A stretch of DNA of 64,000 bases from Volvox africanus (lineage: Eukaryota > Chlorophyta > Chlorophyceae > Chlamydomonadales > Volvocaceae), in the NCBI GenBank assembly GCA_030268105.1, contig BSDZ01000014.1:2190501-2254500 (forward strand), read 5' to 3'. Below, piece after piece: positions 37,196 to 48,685 of the stretch; position 1 is the stretch's first letter; every line of letters begins with the position of its first letter. The translations under genes and the position numbers were made by a program. The notes below the pieces were generated by a model. That model made no database searches, had not been told where the DNA came from, and saw only the letters and a program-made list of their open reading frames with translations.

Positions 37196-37208
37196 TGGTA
37201 TCGAGACC
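37196..37208 (+). other. Primer-binding site of the decayed element
   Basis: TGGTATCGAGACC follows the LTR end (GTACAACA) by three bases. The same 13 bases serve the intact element on the other strand. They would pair with a tRNA 3' end GGTCTCGATACCA, resembling initiator-Met tRNA ends. Confidence 0.7.
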
Positions 37209-37663
37209 TGGTTCGTTGCCTAACTGTCTCTCTTTGTCTAATCGGAAGTAGGTTCTTTCTATGGCGAGTTCCAGCGACGAACCACGAGGACCGCTAGATA
37301 CTTTCGCCGAAGACCTAGGCCGCGCCGTTTTGGACGCCGCTGCTTCCGGTTTGTAATTGTTTAATTGCTTCTGTCTAGATTGCTGCACTTGTTGTGTAAG
37401 TGTACGCTCTGAGTCGCAGGTAACCTCAGCGCGCCGGCATTGCTTGCCGTGACGACTGAGACCGGCTTTCGTCCGGACCAGTTGGCGACTCTCATCGCCC
37501 AAACTACGGAGATCAGGACTCAGCTGGGCAAGTACTTGCTGATGTCTTTGGCGACATCCCAGGGCTTCCACCTATGCGACCTGCTGACTATACGATCCCT
37601 CGTGTGCTCCAGCACAACCCGTTTCACAACCTATGTACAGGTTAAGCTGCCAAAGTTGAGTGG

Positions 37664-40406
37664 ATGAAGCGGCAAGTGAGGGATCTGCTCGCAAAGGGTA
37701 TGATTTGGCCCAGCACATCGCCACACTCCGCACCAATATTGTTTGTCGGTAAGAAGGATGGGATGTTGCGGATGTGCATTGATTATCGGGGCTTGAATGC
37801 GACCACGATTAAAAATCCCTACCCTTTGCCGCACGTCGATGACCTGTTCGATAAGCTGAAAGGCTCAGCTTATTTTTCCTCGATTGACCTTCAACAAGGG
37901 TATAATCAGATATGCATTGCTGCCTCTGATATTCCGAAAAACGCTTTCCGGACCCCCTTTGGTCACTTCGAGTACACGATCTTGTCGTTTGGACTTACTA
38001 ATGTGCCCGCCACATTTCAAGCAGTGATGGATCACATGTTCAGACCGTATATAGACAGGTTCGTCGTTTGTTATTTGGATGATATTTTAATATATTCCAA
38101 GACGCGCGAGGAGCACCTGAAGCATCTCGAGCTCGTGCTTGAGGTGATGAAGCGGGAGCAATTGTTTGCTAAATGTGCCAAGTGTTTTTGGGCGCAGCCT
38201 CAGGTGGAGTATTTGGGCCACATTGTGTCGGCCACTGGAATAAGGATGGACCCACGGAAGCTAGCTGTGGTTCACGAATGGCCCGCGCCGCAGAACCTCA
38301 CCGAACTACGCCAGTTCTTGGGTTTGACCAACTACTTTCGTAAGTTTATCAATAAATTCTCCATTATTGCGGCCACGCTTACGAATTTGACGAAGAAAGG
38401 AGGTTTCACTTCCCTCGAAGCCTGGACACCCGCGTGTCAGCGGGCATTCGAAAAGCTCAAGCGAATCGTCGCCGATGACGTTACCCTCTCTTTCCCTGAT
38501 TACTCGTTGCCATTCCGTGTTGAAGTTGTATCGGATGCTTCCTTGCATGGAAGTGGCGCTGTATTGTTGCAGGAAGAACGACCGAATGCCTTCACGAATA
38601 AAACGTTCTCGGGTGCAGAGACCCGATATACAACCGGAGAGCAGGAGCTGTTGGCAGCTCTACATACTTTGAAGGAGTGGCGCTGTTATCTCGAAGGCCG
38701 CCCTTTTACGCTGAAGACCATTCACAAACCGCTGACATTCTTGCAGAGTGTCCCCACGCTTAATCGACGACAAGCCCGGTGGATGGAATATCTATCTCGT
38801 TTCAACTGTACGTGGGAATATATCGCCAGCAGAATTAATATTGCTGACGCCCTCAGTCGACATCCATCATTGCATGCTGCGATTCTGGCAGCACCAGTTA
38901 CTCGTTCGTGCAGTCAGGAGGTGCCGATAGCAGCAGATCTCTCGCAATGACTTAAGATGGCATATCAGGCCGATCCATGGTTTGCTTCACCAAGTAATGT
39001 GGAACATTTGCACAAGCGCAACGATTTGTGGCTACGGAAGGATGGTTCGACCACACAAATCGTCGTGCCAAACGATGACGCTTTGCGCTACGATATTCTT
39101 GCATGGTTCCACGAGGACCCATTAGCAGGACATCCTGGAAGTACGCGTCTGGCAGAGCACGTACGACGCTTGTTCTGGTGGCCGCGCGTGGTGAAGGATG
39201 CGGAAAACTTCGTGCAAAGGTGCAGTTAATATCAGCGCAATAAAGCACTATCCGGTAAGGGCCAGGGTTTATTATAACCTTTACCTATACCAGATGCCCC
39301 TTGGGAAAGTGTTTCTATGGACTTCATAGTCGCGCTGCCCAAAACTGAGGGGGGATATGACTCGGTGTTCGTAATAGTCGATCATTTGACCAAAATGGTT
39401 CATTTAGCCCCCTGCACCTCGTCTTGCACCGCTGAGCAAACAGCACGATTATTTTTCGATAATGTGGTACGATTACACGGCGTTCCTAAAAGTGTGATAT
39501 CCGATCGCGGCGGTCAATTCACGTCTAAGTTTTGGGAAGCGCTATGTGAGCTCGTCGGTATGCACATTCATTTGAGCACAGCATATCATCCACAATCTGA
39601 TGGGCAAACCGAACGCACAAATCGCACACTGGGCGATATGTTGAGGATTTTCGCGGGACACACACCCTCTGTTTGGGATACATTTCTGACTTCGGCAGAA
39701 TTAGCGCTTAACAACACACTGCTCTACAGGTCAAAGCCCTTTCTTTCTGAATTATGGATTCCATCCTGCGCTACCCGTGTGGCGAGAGTTGGAGATAAAT
39801 ATCCCTGCGGCTAAAACCTTTGCCAAGTCGTTCCTATCCCGCATGACAGACGCGAAGGCATGCCTGGACGCGGCACAACAACGGACGACGGACTATTATA
39901 ATAAATCCAAACAAGACGTAACATTTTCGTTGGGACAAATGGTATTATTGAGCACTAAGAACTTGCATTCACTCGCTGACGGTTCCCGTAAATTGCTACC
40001 TCGCTGGATTGGTCCATATCCCGTTATTCGCATGGCAGGGAATGTAGCTGTGGAGCTATTTCTACCCTCTGACATGAATATCCATCCCACGTTTCATATT
40101 TCTCTCATCCGCCCTTATCACGGCACGACGCCCGTTACAAATGACACCGATGCCCCTGCAGTAATGGACCCCGGTCCCGAGACCTGGATCGCAGGCAAGC
40201 AAAAAGTGTATGATGTGGAGCGAATATTGGATTATCGTGTTTGTCGTATAGGTCAACAACGACGAAAGCGGAAGGTGCACGAATATCTAGTCAAGTGGAC
40301 TGGCTATTCTAGTGAGCATAATTCGTGGGAGCCGATGCGTAACTTCTCGCCGGAAGTGAAGCTGTTATTGGAGGAAGCTCGCCTATGTGCCATGCAGACC
40401 CAATGA
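37664..40406 (+). pseudogene. gypsy pol remnant: RT, RNase H, integrase, chromodomain
   Basis: RT is well preserved (CIDYRGLN, SSIDLQQGYNQI, CYLDDILIYS). RNase H follows (VSDASLHGSGAVLL, EQELLAALHTLKEW), but the usual Asp of the TDHKPL motif is Ile (codon 38720-38722). In-frame stops occur at 38948-38950, 39227-39229 and about 39274. A frame change near 39730-39780 separates the integrase core (MDFIVALPK, SDRGGQF, QSDGQTER) from its C-terminus and the chromodomain (HEYLVKWTGYSSEHNSWEP). The copy cannot make a complete Pol. Confidence 0.9.
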
Positions 40407-40739
40407 TCTCTGCAGTTAATGCTGTTTGATGCAGCAAGGACGCTGCATATGGGAGGGGGGATAGTTATTGTGCGCGGGTACGATCCCCACTTGCACCAAA
40501 GTAGACTGCATTATATTCGAGCATTACGAAGCGTAATATAATTATATTAGCATGATATATTCGAGTATATCTAGCTAATCAGGCATGTCGCATTATCATC
40601 TACGACATCACGCTGTCGGTCAACATGTTTGACTCGATGCTGATAATTAATGCGCGATCTATCTGTTGGTATAATATTCCGCATAATAATGCTTTGAATA
40701 TTATTACCTCATCTGTGTCATAAACCATACGCGTATGCA

Positions 40740-41170
40740 AGAATGCGACGATCACGATGGTTGCACTACAACAACAGATTCGTGCATTAGGCTCACGTTA
40801 GGCTGCATTAGGGCGCGTATGTGTGCGTAAGGCTGCGTTTTGTGTGTTAGAGGTTGCCTTAGCCTAACACAAGCCTAACACAAAGAAATAGAAAACTTGA
40901 CAGAACGTCTGTTAAAGTGCGTCGTTTTCAAGTTCGTTTAAATGAAAACAATATTTATAATGATTATAAAAGTTCCCTGTAATTTTTATTACGTTTCGTG
41001 GTGCTCAAAAATCGGGGGCTTGCGTATGTTCTAACGCGAGCCTAACGCAAACCTAACGCACGTGATCGCAAACCTAACGCACGCGTTAACTTTATGCAAA
41101 CAGCTTGTGTATATCTTGCGTACAGTGCGTTACGATACGCACGTAACACACTGTAACGCAGTTTACGCAA
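40740..41170. repeat. Island of scattered GCGTTAG-like repeats, left
   Basis: The heptamer GCGTTAG/CTAACGC and variants (GTTAGGC, CCTAACGCA) recur irregularly. They are mainly in G-strand orientation first, then C-strand orientation after a spacer. A similar island lies at 51690-52255. The motif is not the TTTAGGG or TTTTAGGG telomere repeat. Confidence 0.65.
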
Positions 41171-41937
41171 AGTTTATGTAGATAGTGCATAATAATGTTC
41201 GGAGCACGGGTTTGCCGGATTTATTTAGTTTGCTTACTTGCTCTTATTGTGCAGTAGTCTCGAGACTTTGTGCATAAAATATCTTCAAAGTTAATTTCAA
41301 TATAGGATAGCACTATGAATACTAGTCGTTGTACAAGAGATTGCTCTGGTGAACGCTTGTTAACATCGCTAAATCGCTACCATTATACGAATTTAGAATC
41401 TGTACATGTGGCTTACTTTAGAACATAGAACTCTGAAGTGCCACACATGGCTGTTCAGGGCTACCTTTCTAATTACGGAAGGCTTTCTAATTATTGAGCA
41501 GCAAGCTGCCGGAGTTAGCAAGTCTGGGTAAGGACCGAGGAAATTTGGCAACAGCAAACCTTACACAGTAGCCAGGCAACAATGTTTCCAGATGGAGACC
41601 CAAACAAAGTCACCAAGAGCCACAGTTACACATCGAGCAGGCCCCAAAAATTAGATAGCCTTGTCCGGCAAGCATCATAGCAGCTTGGCGTATGTGTGAA
41701 AATTGACCATGAAAACGAGCATGTGTGAGAGGTACTCTATGACCCCAATGCTTCCCCAGTCCAGACATTTTGCAATGCAGAATAGTTCAATCGCTGCACG
41801 GGAATGAATAGTTCAATGGATTCACGCCACAATTTTCAGCACGGTCATTATTTTGTCATTGCATCAAAAACGTCATGCACATTCCTAACCAGAATTGTTT
41901 CATGGCTCCAGAAACTCCAAGCATGTGCCTAAGCCGA
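41171..41937. other. Unassigned DNA flanking the intact retrotransposon
   Basis: No gene seen. The last five bases before the LTR, GCCGA, form the left copy of the target-site duplication. Confidence 0.5.
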
Positions 41938-42360
41938 TGTTGTATATGGTACCCACGAAGGGTGGTATCAAAAGATACCGGTTGTTGTGCCAGAGCCCGA
42001 TTAAGTAGAGCCGCCGACTAGGTCGTACTTGAGAGACCATAAGGCCTCGAACCGGGCGTGACCTTCAGAAATCACCACTACAACCGGAGATTCAGTGAAC
42101 CAGGAACCAGATGTTCCACCATTTACCATTCAGGCGGTAAATGGCCCATTCCATACAGGTTATGGAGTAACCGACAGGTTCGGATGTTTCAGGAAGTCGG
42201 TTAGTATTGGTCGTCGACAGCCGAGACCAAATCCACAAATCGAATGCCAGATGGAAACATGAAACAGTTAATATGATAATTAAATATATTATATTATAAA
42301 ATAATAAACAGATAATTATTATATCTTAATGAATTACCGAAATGCATTAAGGATACAACA
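41938..42360 (-). repeat. 3' LTR of the intact element
   Basis: 423 bp, TG...CA ends within the 8-bp inverted repeat TGTTGTAT/ATACAACA. Its minus-strand 5' side adjoins the polypurine tract (CTAGAGGGGGAACAAT, 42376-42361). The distal part contains an AT-rich block. Confidence 0.95.
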
Positions 42361-42429
42361 ATTGTTCCCCCTCTAGATGCAGCGTCCCGATGCATAAGAA
42401 GAGAGCAGACAGGTTGAAGTAGGACAGCG

Positions 42430-45400
42430 TCAGAGAGGTCCGTCCTTAGACTGTGCCCGCAGCCTAGCTTCATCAAGCAGGGGTTTCATGTCAGGGGTGA
42501 AGTTACGTGCCGGTTCCCAGCTATTGTGCTCAGATGAATACCCAGACCATTTAACCAGGTACTCATGCACATTGCGCTTACGCCTGCCCTTGCCAACACG
42601 TCGTGCACGATAATCTAGGATACGTTCGACAGCATACAGGGTCTGCTTACCCGATAACCAGGTAGAGGGATTAGCTTCCGTAACAGGAGGGATGCTATCG
42701 TTAGCCTCAGGCAGAGTACCCCGATATGGACGTACGAGAGATACATGAAATGTGGGATGAATGCGTAGGTCAGATGGGAGTTGTAACTCTACAGCCACCG
42801 ACCCTACCATGCGTACGACAGGATAAGGCCCCACAAAGCGCGGTAATAACTTGCGAGACCCATCAGCCAGGGAACGAAGGTTCTTCGTGCTCAACATAAC
42901 CAGCTGGCCCTTGGTGAACGTGACGTCCTTTTTGGACTTGTTATAATAGTCCATAGCCCGTTGCTGTGCAGCTTCCAGGCAAGCTTTAGCGTCAGTTAGT
43001 CGGGACACGAAAGACTTAGCAAACGTTTTTGCAGCTGGAACATTTACGTCCAACTCCCGCCAAACAGGCAAAGCAGGGTTAAAACCGTAATTCAGGAAAA
43101 ACGGACTATTACCAACGGACCGGTTAGTAGCGTTATTAATGGCAAACTCAGCAGCGGCTAGGTAGGTATCCCATGCAGTAGGGGTGCGTCCTGCAAAGTT
43201 ACGGAGCATATCACCCAGGGCACGGTTAACACGCTCTGTTTGCCCATCAGATTGGGGGTGGTAGGCGGTGGACAGGTTCACCCGCATTCCTACCAGAGTC
43301 CCCAGGGCGCCCCAAAACTTACTTGCAAATTGAGTGCCGCGGTCAGATACCACGGACTTGGGGACCCCATGCAAACGTACCACATTGTCGAAAAATAGAC
43401 GGGCCGTTTGCTCAGCTGTGCAGGATGATGTCGTGGGGGCCAGGTGGACCATCTTGGTGAAACGGTCGACCAGGACCAGCACGGCATCGTATCCTCCCTC
43501 AGTTTTGGGCAGCGCAACAATAAAGTCCATAGAGACGCTTTCCCACGGAGCGTCAGGAATAGGAAGAGGTTGGAGATGCCCATGTGCTTTACCAGACTGG
43601 GCCTTATTGCGCTGGCACAGGTCGCAACAGAGGACATAATTTTCGGTGTCCTTAGCCATGCGGGGCCACCAGAATTGACGCCGCAAAAGCTCTAGTAACC
43701 GCGTGCAGCCAGGATGCCCAGCAAGAGGGCCGTCATGAAAACGTGAGAGAAGTTCACGACGTAATGAATCGTCGTTAGGTACGACAATCTGACGGTGGGA
43801 TCCTTCCGATCGAATCCATAAGCCATGCTCCTGTACCAAGTGCCCCGTGTTGTTGTGAATTGTGAACCACGGGTCGGCTGCATAAGCCTGTTTCAAGCGC
43901 TTGGTAAAATCGGAGGGCACGAAGTTAGGTTTTGCCTGAGACCTACTCCGTGTGCTTACCGCCAGAATGGCTGCATGCAGTGAGGGGTGCCTACTGAGAG
44001 CATCAGCTATGTTAAGTGAGCCGCTCAGGTACTCCCAATCAAAGTTAAACCGTGCCAGGTATTCCATCCAGCGGGCCTGGCGTCGGTTAAGGGAGGGCAC
44101 ACCTTGCAGAAACGTAAGGGGTTTGTGATCAGTCTTGAGGGCAAAAGGCCGGCCCTCAAGGTAACATCGCCATTCCTTCAAGGCATGTAGGACCGCCAGA
44201 AATTCCTGTTCCCCAGTGGTATAACGGGTTTCAGCCCCCGAAAACTTCTTACTCGTGTATGCAATGGGGCGTCCCTGCTGCAACAGAACTGCCCCCGTCC
44301 CATGTATAGATGCATCAGTTATGACCTCTACACGGAACGGCAATGAGTAGTCAGGGAAGTGCAGGATAATATCATCAGAGATAGCACGCTTCAAAGCATC
44401 AAAAGCTTCTTGGCATGCGGGGGTCCAGGCCTCAGGTGAAGAGAAGGCTCCCTTACGTGTGAGGTTTGTTAGCGGTGCAGCAATGACTGAGTAGCGCTCT
44501 ATGAACTTACGAAAGTAGTTGGTCAGGCCCAAAAACTTACGCAGTTCCTGAAGGTTGGAGGGCACTGGCCAATCCCGAACAACAGCAGTTTTCCGGGGGT
44601 CCATCTGTATGCCACCCTGAGACACTATATGCCCCAGATACTCCACCTGTGGTTGTGCCCAGTGGCACTTAGAACGCTTAGCATACAGCTGCTCACGCCG
44701 CAGAACCTCAAAGACCAGGCGGAGGTGTTGTATGTGCTCCTCACGGGTCTTTGAAAACACCAGGATATCGTCCAGATAACAGATGACGAATTTGTCGATG
44801 TATGGCCTGAAGATGCGGTCCATGACGGCTTGGAACGTTGCAGGGGCGTTCGTCAGTCCGAAACTAAGGACGGTATATTCAAAATGGCCAAACGGCGTAC
44901 GGAAAGCCGTTTTAGGGATGTCAGATTCTGCTATACGAATCTGATTATACCCCTGCTGGAGGTCAATAGAGCTAAAGAATGCAGAATCTTTTAGCTTATC
45001 CAGCAGATCATCGACACGTGGGAGGGGGTAACGGTTCTTAACTGTTGCGGCATTTAACCCCCTATAGTCAATGCACATTCTCAGAGTCCCATCCTTCTTT
45101 CCCACAAACAGAATAGGGGCGGAGTATGGGGATGTGCTTGGCCGTATCATACCTTTTTTCAGCAGCTCAGTAACCTGTCGTTTGACCTCGTCCAGCTCCA
45201 AGGGGCTTAGCCGATACATGGGGCGGGAAACGGGTACTGCACCAGGCACCAAAGGTATGGTGTGATCCACAGGCCGCATTGGAGGCTTACCAGTGACCTC
45301 CTGGAATATATCTGCATATTCCTGTAACAGGGCCTCAAGCTCAGGGTCAGTGGCATCAGCTGGGATAGAAGTTGCATTCAGGTGCAACTTGGGCCGTACT

Positions 45401-46452
45401 AGTAAAGCATGGGCCCCCTTGCGAATCATGCGAACTGCTGCTTTTCTGCCAACAACTTCAGGTTCAGTATGCTGACAGATAGCAGTGGTTGCATAATTAA
45501 AGCAAGGCGCAGGTGTCATCTGATCTGGTGGCTGTCCGGCAGTAGTAAAGGGTACCTTGCAGACTAGATTCCCCTTGCGCAGGCGCAAAGATTTAGCCTC
45601 ATAGTCAAGGACAGCCCCATACTGTGCTAGCGTGGAAGAACCCAAGATATACGTGGCAGCGTCAGTTAGCTCAGGCAACACGTATGGGCGGACATTTAAC
45701 CTTAAAGGACCTGCAGATAGACGAAGAATAACCTGCCCCAAGATAGCCTGCTTACCCCCATCAGCAAGGGTAACTTCTGACCAGGAGCATGGGCTAGGTT
45801 TCAGGCCAAGCTGCGTAACCACTGAAGCCGAAATGAAATCATCACTGGCTCCAGAGTCAGCTAGGGCGGTGAACGTACGACCTGCCGTACTTACGGTGAT
45901 CAGAGGTACGCCAGCACCTATCAGGGCAGCAGCTTTAGGCAAGCAGAGAACTGAAATACAGGGTTCAGTCTCAGGCAAGCCCTCCTGAACCGATTTAGGA
46001 GCAGCAAACCAGACGTCAACAGAGTATGGGCTTCCAGGGAGTTGAACAACCTCACCTGCCATATCAAGGCTATGGAAAAGAGCCGTCCCTGGATTAAACC
46101 TTAAGACCCGTTGCATTCCCGACAGAAAAGAAGGGTTGCGTCGGGACACATACTCAGGCAGCAAGATGCATGCTGAGGTATCAGGGTGTTGACGTTTGCA
46201 TGCCCTAAAGAGAGCTAATTGCTTCTGTAGCTCGCAGAGTGAAGAGGGAGTGAACAAGATAGTATGCCCACCCAAGTTAGCGGAGGATAGGGGGCGACCT
46301 TGAGGCTCAAACAGATTACAAAAGCCATCAAAGCCGGCACGGACAGTTCGTGCATCAAAAGAAAAACGTCTCCCTATCACCTGCTCCACTTGGTTTAAAA
46401 CAGAGGGCAAAAGAGCCCGTACTGCACGGCACTTTGCTACCATCTGGCCCAC
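42430..46452 (-). CDS. Pol polyprotein: protease, RT, RNase H, integrase, chromodomain
   Basis: About 1340 codons without interruption. In order: an aspartic protease (TALADSGASDDFIS), reverse transcriptase (CIDYRGLNA, YLDDILVFS), RNase H (TDASIHGTGA, EQEFLAVLHALKEW, KTDHKPLTF, IADALSRHP), the HHCC zinc finger (HPGCTRLLELL ... CCDLCQRNK), the DDE integrase (MDFIVALPK, SDRGTQF, QSDGQTERVNR) and a C-terminal chromodomain (VERILDYRARRV, EYLVKWSGYSSEHNSWEPAR). All key catalytic residues are present. The frame is continuous with gag apart from one TAG. The first frame codon shown is GTG, and the nearest in-frame ATG is at 46443, so expression as a Gag-Pol fusion is likely. Confidence 0.95.
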   Translation of the reverse strand: MGQMVAKCRAVRALLPSVLNQVEQVIGRRFSFDARTVRAGFDGFCNLFEPQGRPLSSANLGGHTILFTPSSLCELQKQLALFRACKRQHPDTSACILLPEYVSRRNPSFLSGMQRVLRFNPGTALFHSLDMAGEVVQLPGSPYSVDVWFAAPKSVQEGLPETEPCISVLCLPKAAALIGAGVPLITVSTAGRTFTALADSGASDDFISASVVTQLGLKPSPCSWSEVTLADGGKQAILGQVILRLSAGPLRLNVRPYVLPELTDAATYILGSSTLAQYGAVLDYEAKSLRLRKGNLVCKVPFTTAGQPPDQMTPAPCFNYATTAICQHTEPEVVGRKAAVRMIRKGAHALLVRPKLHLNATSIPADATDPELEALLQEYADIFQEVTGKPPMRPVDHTIPLVPGAVPVSRPMYRLSPLELDEVKRQVTELLKKGMIRPSTSPYSAPILFVGKKDGTLRMCIDYRGLNAATVKNRYPLPRVDDLLDKLKDSAFFSSIDLQQGYNQIRIAESDIPKTAFRTPFGHFEYTVLSFGLTNAPATFQAVMDRIFRPYIDKFVICYLDDILVFSKTREEHIQHLRLVFEVLRREQLYAKRSKCHWAQPQVEYLGHIVSQGGIQMDPRKTAVVRDWPVPSNLQELRKFLGLTNYFRKFIERYSVIAAPLTNLTRKGAFSSPEAWTPACQEAFDALKRAISDDIILHFPDYSLPFRVEVITDASIHGTGAVLLQQGRPIAYTSKKFSGAETRYTTGEQEFLAVLHALKEWRCYLEGRPFALKTDHKPLTFLQGVPSLNRRQARWMEYLARFNFDWEYLSGSLNIADALSRHPSLHAAILAVSTRSRSQAKPNFVPSDFTKRLKQAYAADPWFTIHNNTGHLVQEHGLWIRSEGSHRQIVVPNDDSLRRELLSRFHDGPLAGHPGCTRLLELLRRQFWWPRMAKDTENYVLCCDLCQRNKAQSGKAHGHLQPLPIPDAPWESVSMDFIVALPKTEGGYDAVLVLVDRFTKMVHLAPTTSSCTAEQTARLFFDNVVRLHGVPKSVVSDRGTQFASKFWGALGTLVGMRVNLSTAYHPQSDGQTERVNRALGDMLRNFAGRTPTAWDTYLAAAEFAINNATNRSVGNSPFFLNYGFNPALPVWRELDVNVPAAKTFAKSFVSRLTDAKACLEAAQQRAMDYYNKSKKDVTFTKGQLVMLSTKNLRSLADGSRKLLPRFVGPYPVVRMVGSVAVELQLPSDLRIHPTFHVSLVRPYRGTLPEANDSIPPVTEANPSTWLSGKQTLYAVERILDYRARRVGKGRRKRNVHEYLVKWSGYSSEHNSWEPARNFTPDMKPLLDEARLRAQSKDGPL

Positions 46453-46500
46453 AGCAAAGACCCCAGGTGGTGATCCCTCTATACCAGCCTGGGCAAGTTC

Positions 46501-47880
46501 CTAGTGGTCCTTACCCTTATTTTTCTCCGCCCCCAGCATTGGGCAGGAGTCAACCCTATGTTGGTCGGAACCGCAACGGAGGCACATCCCATGTTGTTTA
46601 CGGAAATGGAACTCCCGTCTAGTACATTTGAATGTGGTTAAATATTCCGCTAGGTTCTGCTTGGGCCCCTTCTTCTGCACGTGGCCCCCTTTTGGGGCCA
46701 AGTGCCTCCCCTGCTGTCCGCCGCCCCTCTTAGACTTACCGGCGCCCTTAACCTGCCGCGGCTGATCCTCGTGCCCGGTGATGCCTGGACGAACGGATGC
46801 AGCCCGCGGTTTTTTGGTCGGGGGCGCCGGGGTCTCCTCGTCAGGGTCGTCGCAGGCCATGTCCTGTACCGACAGCATGTTCATTTTGGGACGGGCCAGT
46901 TTGTCAGATTCCCGTCGGGCCAGTAACCTAAGTTCAGCTCCCAGGGAGAACTGAACCAAGTCTGTATATGACTTAAAGGTTTTACCCGACAGGTCAGTTG
47001 CACAGTCCCCACTAAGGTCGGATGAGAGGCCCTGCTGAAACCAAAACACACGCTCACTATCAGACAGGTCCGCAATGGGCGTGACAAGAGCCTCAAAGCG
47101 GCTCTGATAGGCAGAGACAGTTTCTCCAGGGCGCATGCGATATTTGCCAGCATTTAATTTCAGGCGTGCCTCAGTGTCACGTGACTGGACCTGGGGTGCA
47201 AAACGGACAAGCAGTGCTTCTAGCAGTTCCTCAGATGTATAAGAATCCCTTGCGTTAGTCCATTGATCGTGCCATAATCTTGCCGCGCCTTCAAAGGCAG
47301 TGGCCAAGAAAAGACGGCGCGTAGAGTCCTGTTGACCCCCACGGGCTGTGGCAAAGTAGTTCCTAACATTACGGACAAAGGCCCGTGTTAGAGGCGCAGC
47401 AACTCGTCCTAAATCAGAAAGCTTAACATCCATAGGGATATTCAGCTTAGGCACTGCGATCGCTATTTTTATCACCTCGTCCTCATGTCCAGTATGAGGA
47501 GGCCCAGGTGGCCTGGAAGAGGTGCCCGCAACAGCAGCACAAGTTGTTGCGGCAGCAGCGGGAGCCATCCCAGGAATATCCACGGGACCAGGTGTCAAAT
47601 GGTTTGACACTACAGCAGGGCCATGAACATAAAAAGGGGATGGGGCATAAATAGGTGATGTAGGTGCCTCAGGGGATGCTGTGCCGCCTTGCCTGGGAAT
47701 AGGTGAAGGCTGGTTCGGAAGGTCGATACCGCCTGCCACAGCAGCATTTGGTGGCTGTGTCAACCTAGAGAGCCATTCCCACCTATTCGCTTGGCTAGCA
47801 TTAGCAGCAATCCGGCCAACAAACTGAAAGGTGTTGGCAGCAAGAGCCGAGACAGCATTCGCTAAGTTCGAGGCTTGCAT
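46501..47880 (-). CDS. Gag polyprotein with CCHC zinc knuckle
   Basis: 459 residues from ATG 47880. An Ala/Pro-rich N-terminal third is followed by a retrotransposon-Gag capsid-like region (RNYFATARGG, FEGAARLWHDQW, SAYQSRFEALV), a basic segment and a C-terminal zinc knuckle (CLRCGSDQHRVDSC). It ends in TAG (46503-46501). The sixteen codons after that stop stay open and run into pol in the same frame, so a read-through arrangement is possible. Confidence 0.93.
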   Translation of the reverse strand: MQASNLANAVSALAANTFQFVGRIAANASQANRWEWLSRLTQPPNAAVAGGIDLPNQPSPIPRQGGTASPEAPTSPIYAPSPFYVHGPAVVSNHLTPGPVDIPGMAPAAAATTCAAVAGTSSRPPGPPHTGHEDEVIKIAIAVPKLNIPMDVKLSDLGRVAAPLTRAFVRNVRNYFATARGGQQDSTRRLFLATAFEGAARLWHDQWTNARDSYTSEELLEALLVRFAPQVQSRDTEARLKLNAGKYRMRPGETVSAYQSRFEALVTPIADLSDSERVFWFQQGLSSDLSGDCATDLSGKTFKSYTDLVQFSLGAELRLLARRESDKLARPKMNMLSVQDMACDDPDEETPAPPTKKPRAASVRPGITGHEDQPRQVKGAGKSKRGGGQQGRHLAPKGGHVQKKGPKQNLAEYLTTFKCTRREFHFRKQHGMCLRCGSDQHRVDSCPMLGAEKNKGKDH

Positions 47881-48685
47881 ATTGTATGCCTGAAAGCCTA
47901 ACAGATCGAACTGCGAGTGACTGTTCTGGCGAAAGGCAAAGCAAAGGCAAGGACCAGGGCCTACCCAACGCTTGGATGCCTTCGATGAACTTCAAAAATT
48001 TTGAAGTCCGCGCGTGAAGTTGATTTGCGATGGATCGGAGTGACTGGGCAGAGGTGCCGCTCCGAAGGGTCTGAGGTGTTGACACTGCAGAAGCACTCAC
48101 GGCGGTTGGAACAAACACAATACCTTTCAAGTAATAGAGATATATATGTATTAGTGAAAGCCGAAGTGAATTCACGAAGTCGACTCCTCGTTGGATTCGA
48201 TGCGAAGGTACTATCGAACCCGCAACTACAGGGATTCCTCAGCAAAACTGCAATACAAGTTCTAGATAGAAAGCAGTGTTGCAGGAAGATATTACCTAAC
48301 AGAGAAGGCAGAATTGTCTAGGTCGCGAGCCACGTTGACCGCGACTAACTTAGAGATTGACTTTAACAGAAAGCACAGCCAAACTCACAGAGAGCAGGTT
48401 CTAAGTGTCACTAGACTAATTTCGTGAATATTACAGACCGGTGGTAGCCGCAGCGAAAATGGCGGCGCCCAGCTCCTCAGGCAATGTCTCCATGTCCAGA
48501 GGGATGTCGGCAGGAGGAAGATCGTGGTCGATGTCCATTTATAAAAGGGCAGCTTGAGTGGCTTGAGCGCGTTGCGCGGTTAGAGTGGCTTGAGCAGTTA
48601 CCACAGAAAGACTTGAGAAGGCTTGAACGATTTCAGCGGAAGACTTGACGAGACGTCCCAGGGAGGAACGGTCTCGATACCAGCT
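47881..48685 (-). other. Leader of the intact element, with primer-binding site
   Basis: About 0.8 kb between the 5' LTR and gag. The primer-binding site TGGTATCGAGACC occupies 48682-48670 on the minus strand, three bases inside the LTR. The rest is non-coding. Confidence 0.75.

Larger units (their letters stand above)
36440..40900 (+). mobile_element. Decayed Ty3/gypsy LTR retrotransposon
   Basis: The order on the plus strand is a degenerate 5' LTR-like region ending about 37190, a primer-binding site at 37196-37208, a short gag remnant from 37261, then RT, RNase H, integrase and chromodomain to 40406, and a polypurine tract at 40448-40458. The region just after the polypurine tract shares short blocks (GCATGATATA, GGCATGTC, CGACATC) with 36470-36545, as expected of an old diverged LTR pair. 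Most of gag and the protease are deleted. The pol is the same family as the intact copy at 41938-49108. Confidence 0.75.

Noticed and set aside
40740..41170. Interstitial telomere repeats
   Set aside because: The word is GCGTTAG, not TTTAGGG or TTTTAGGG, and the copies are irregularly spaced.
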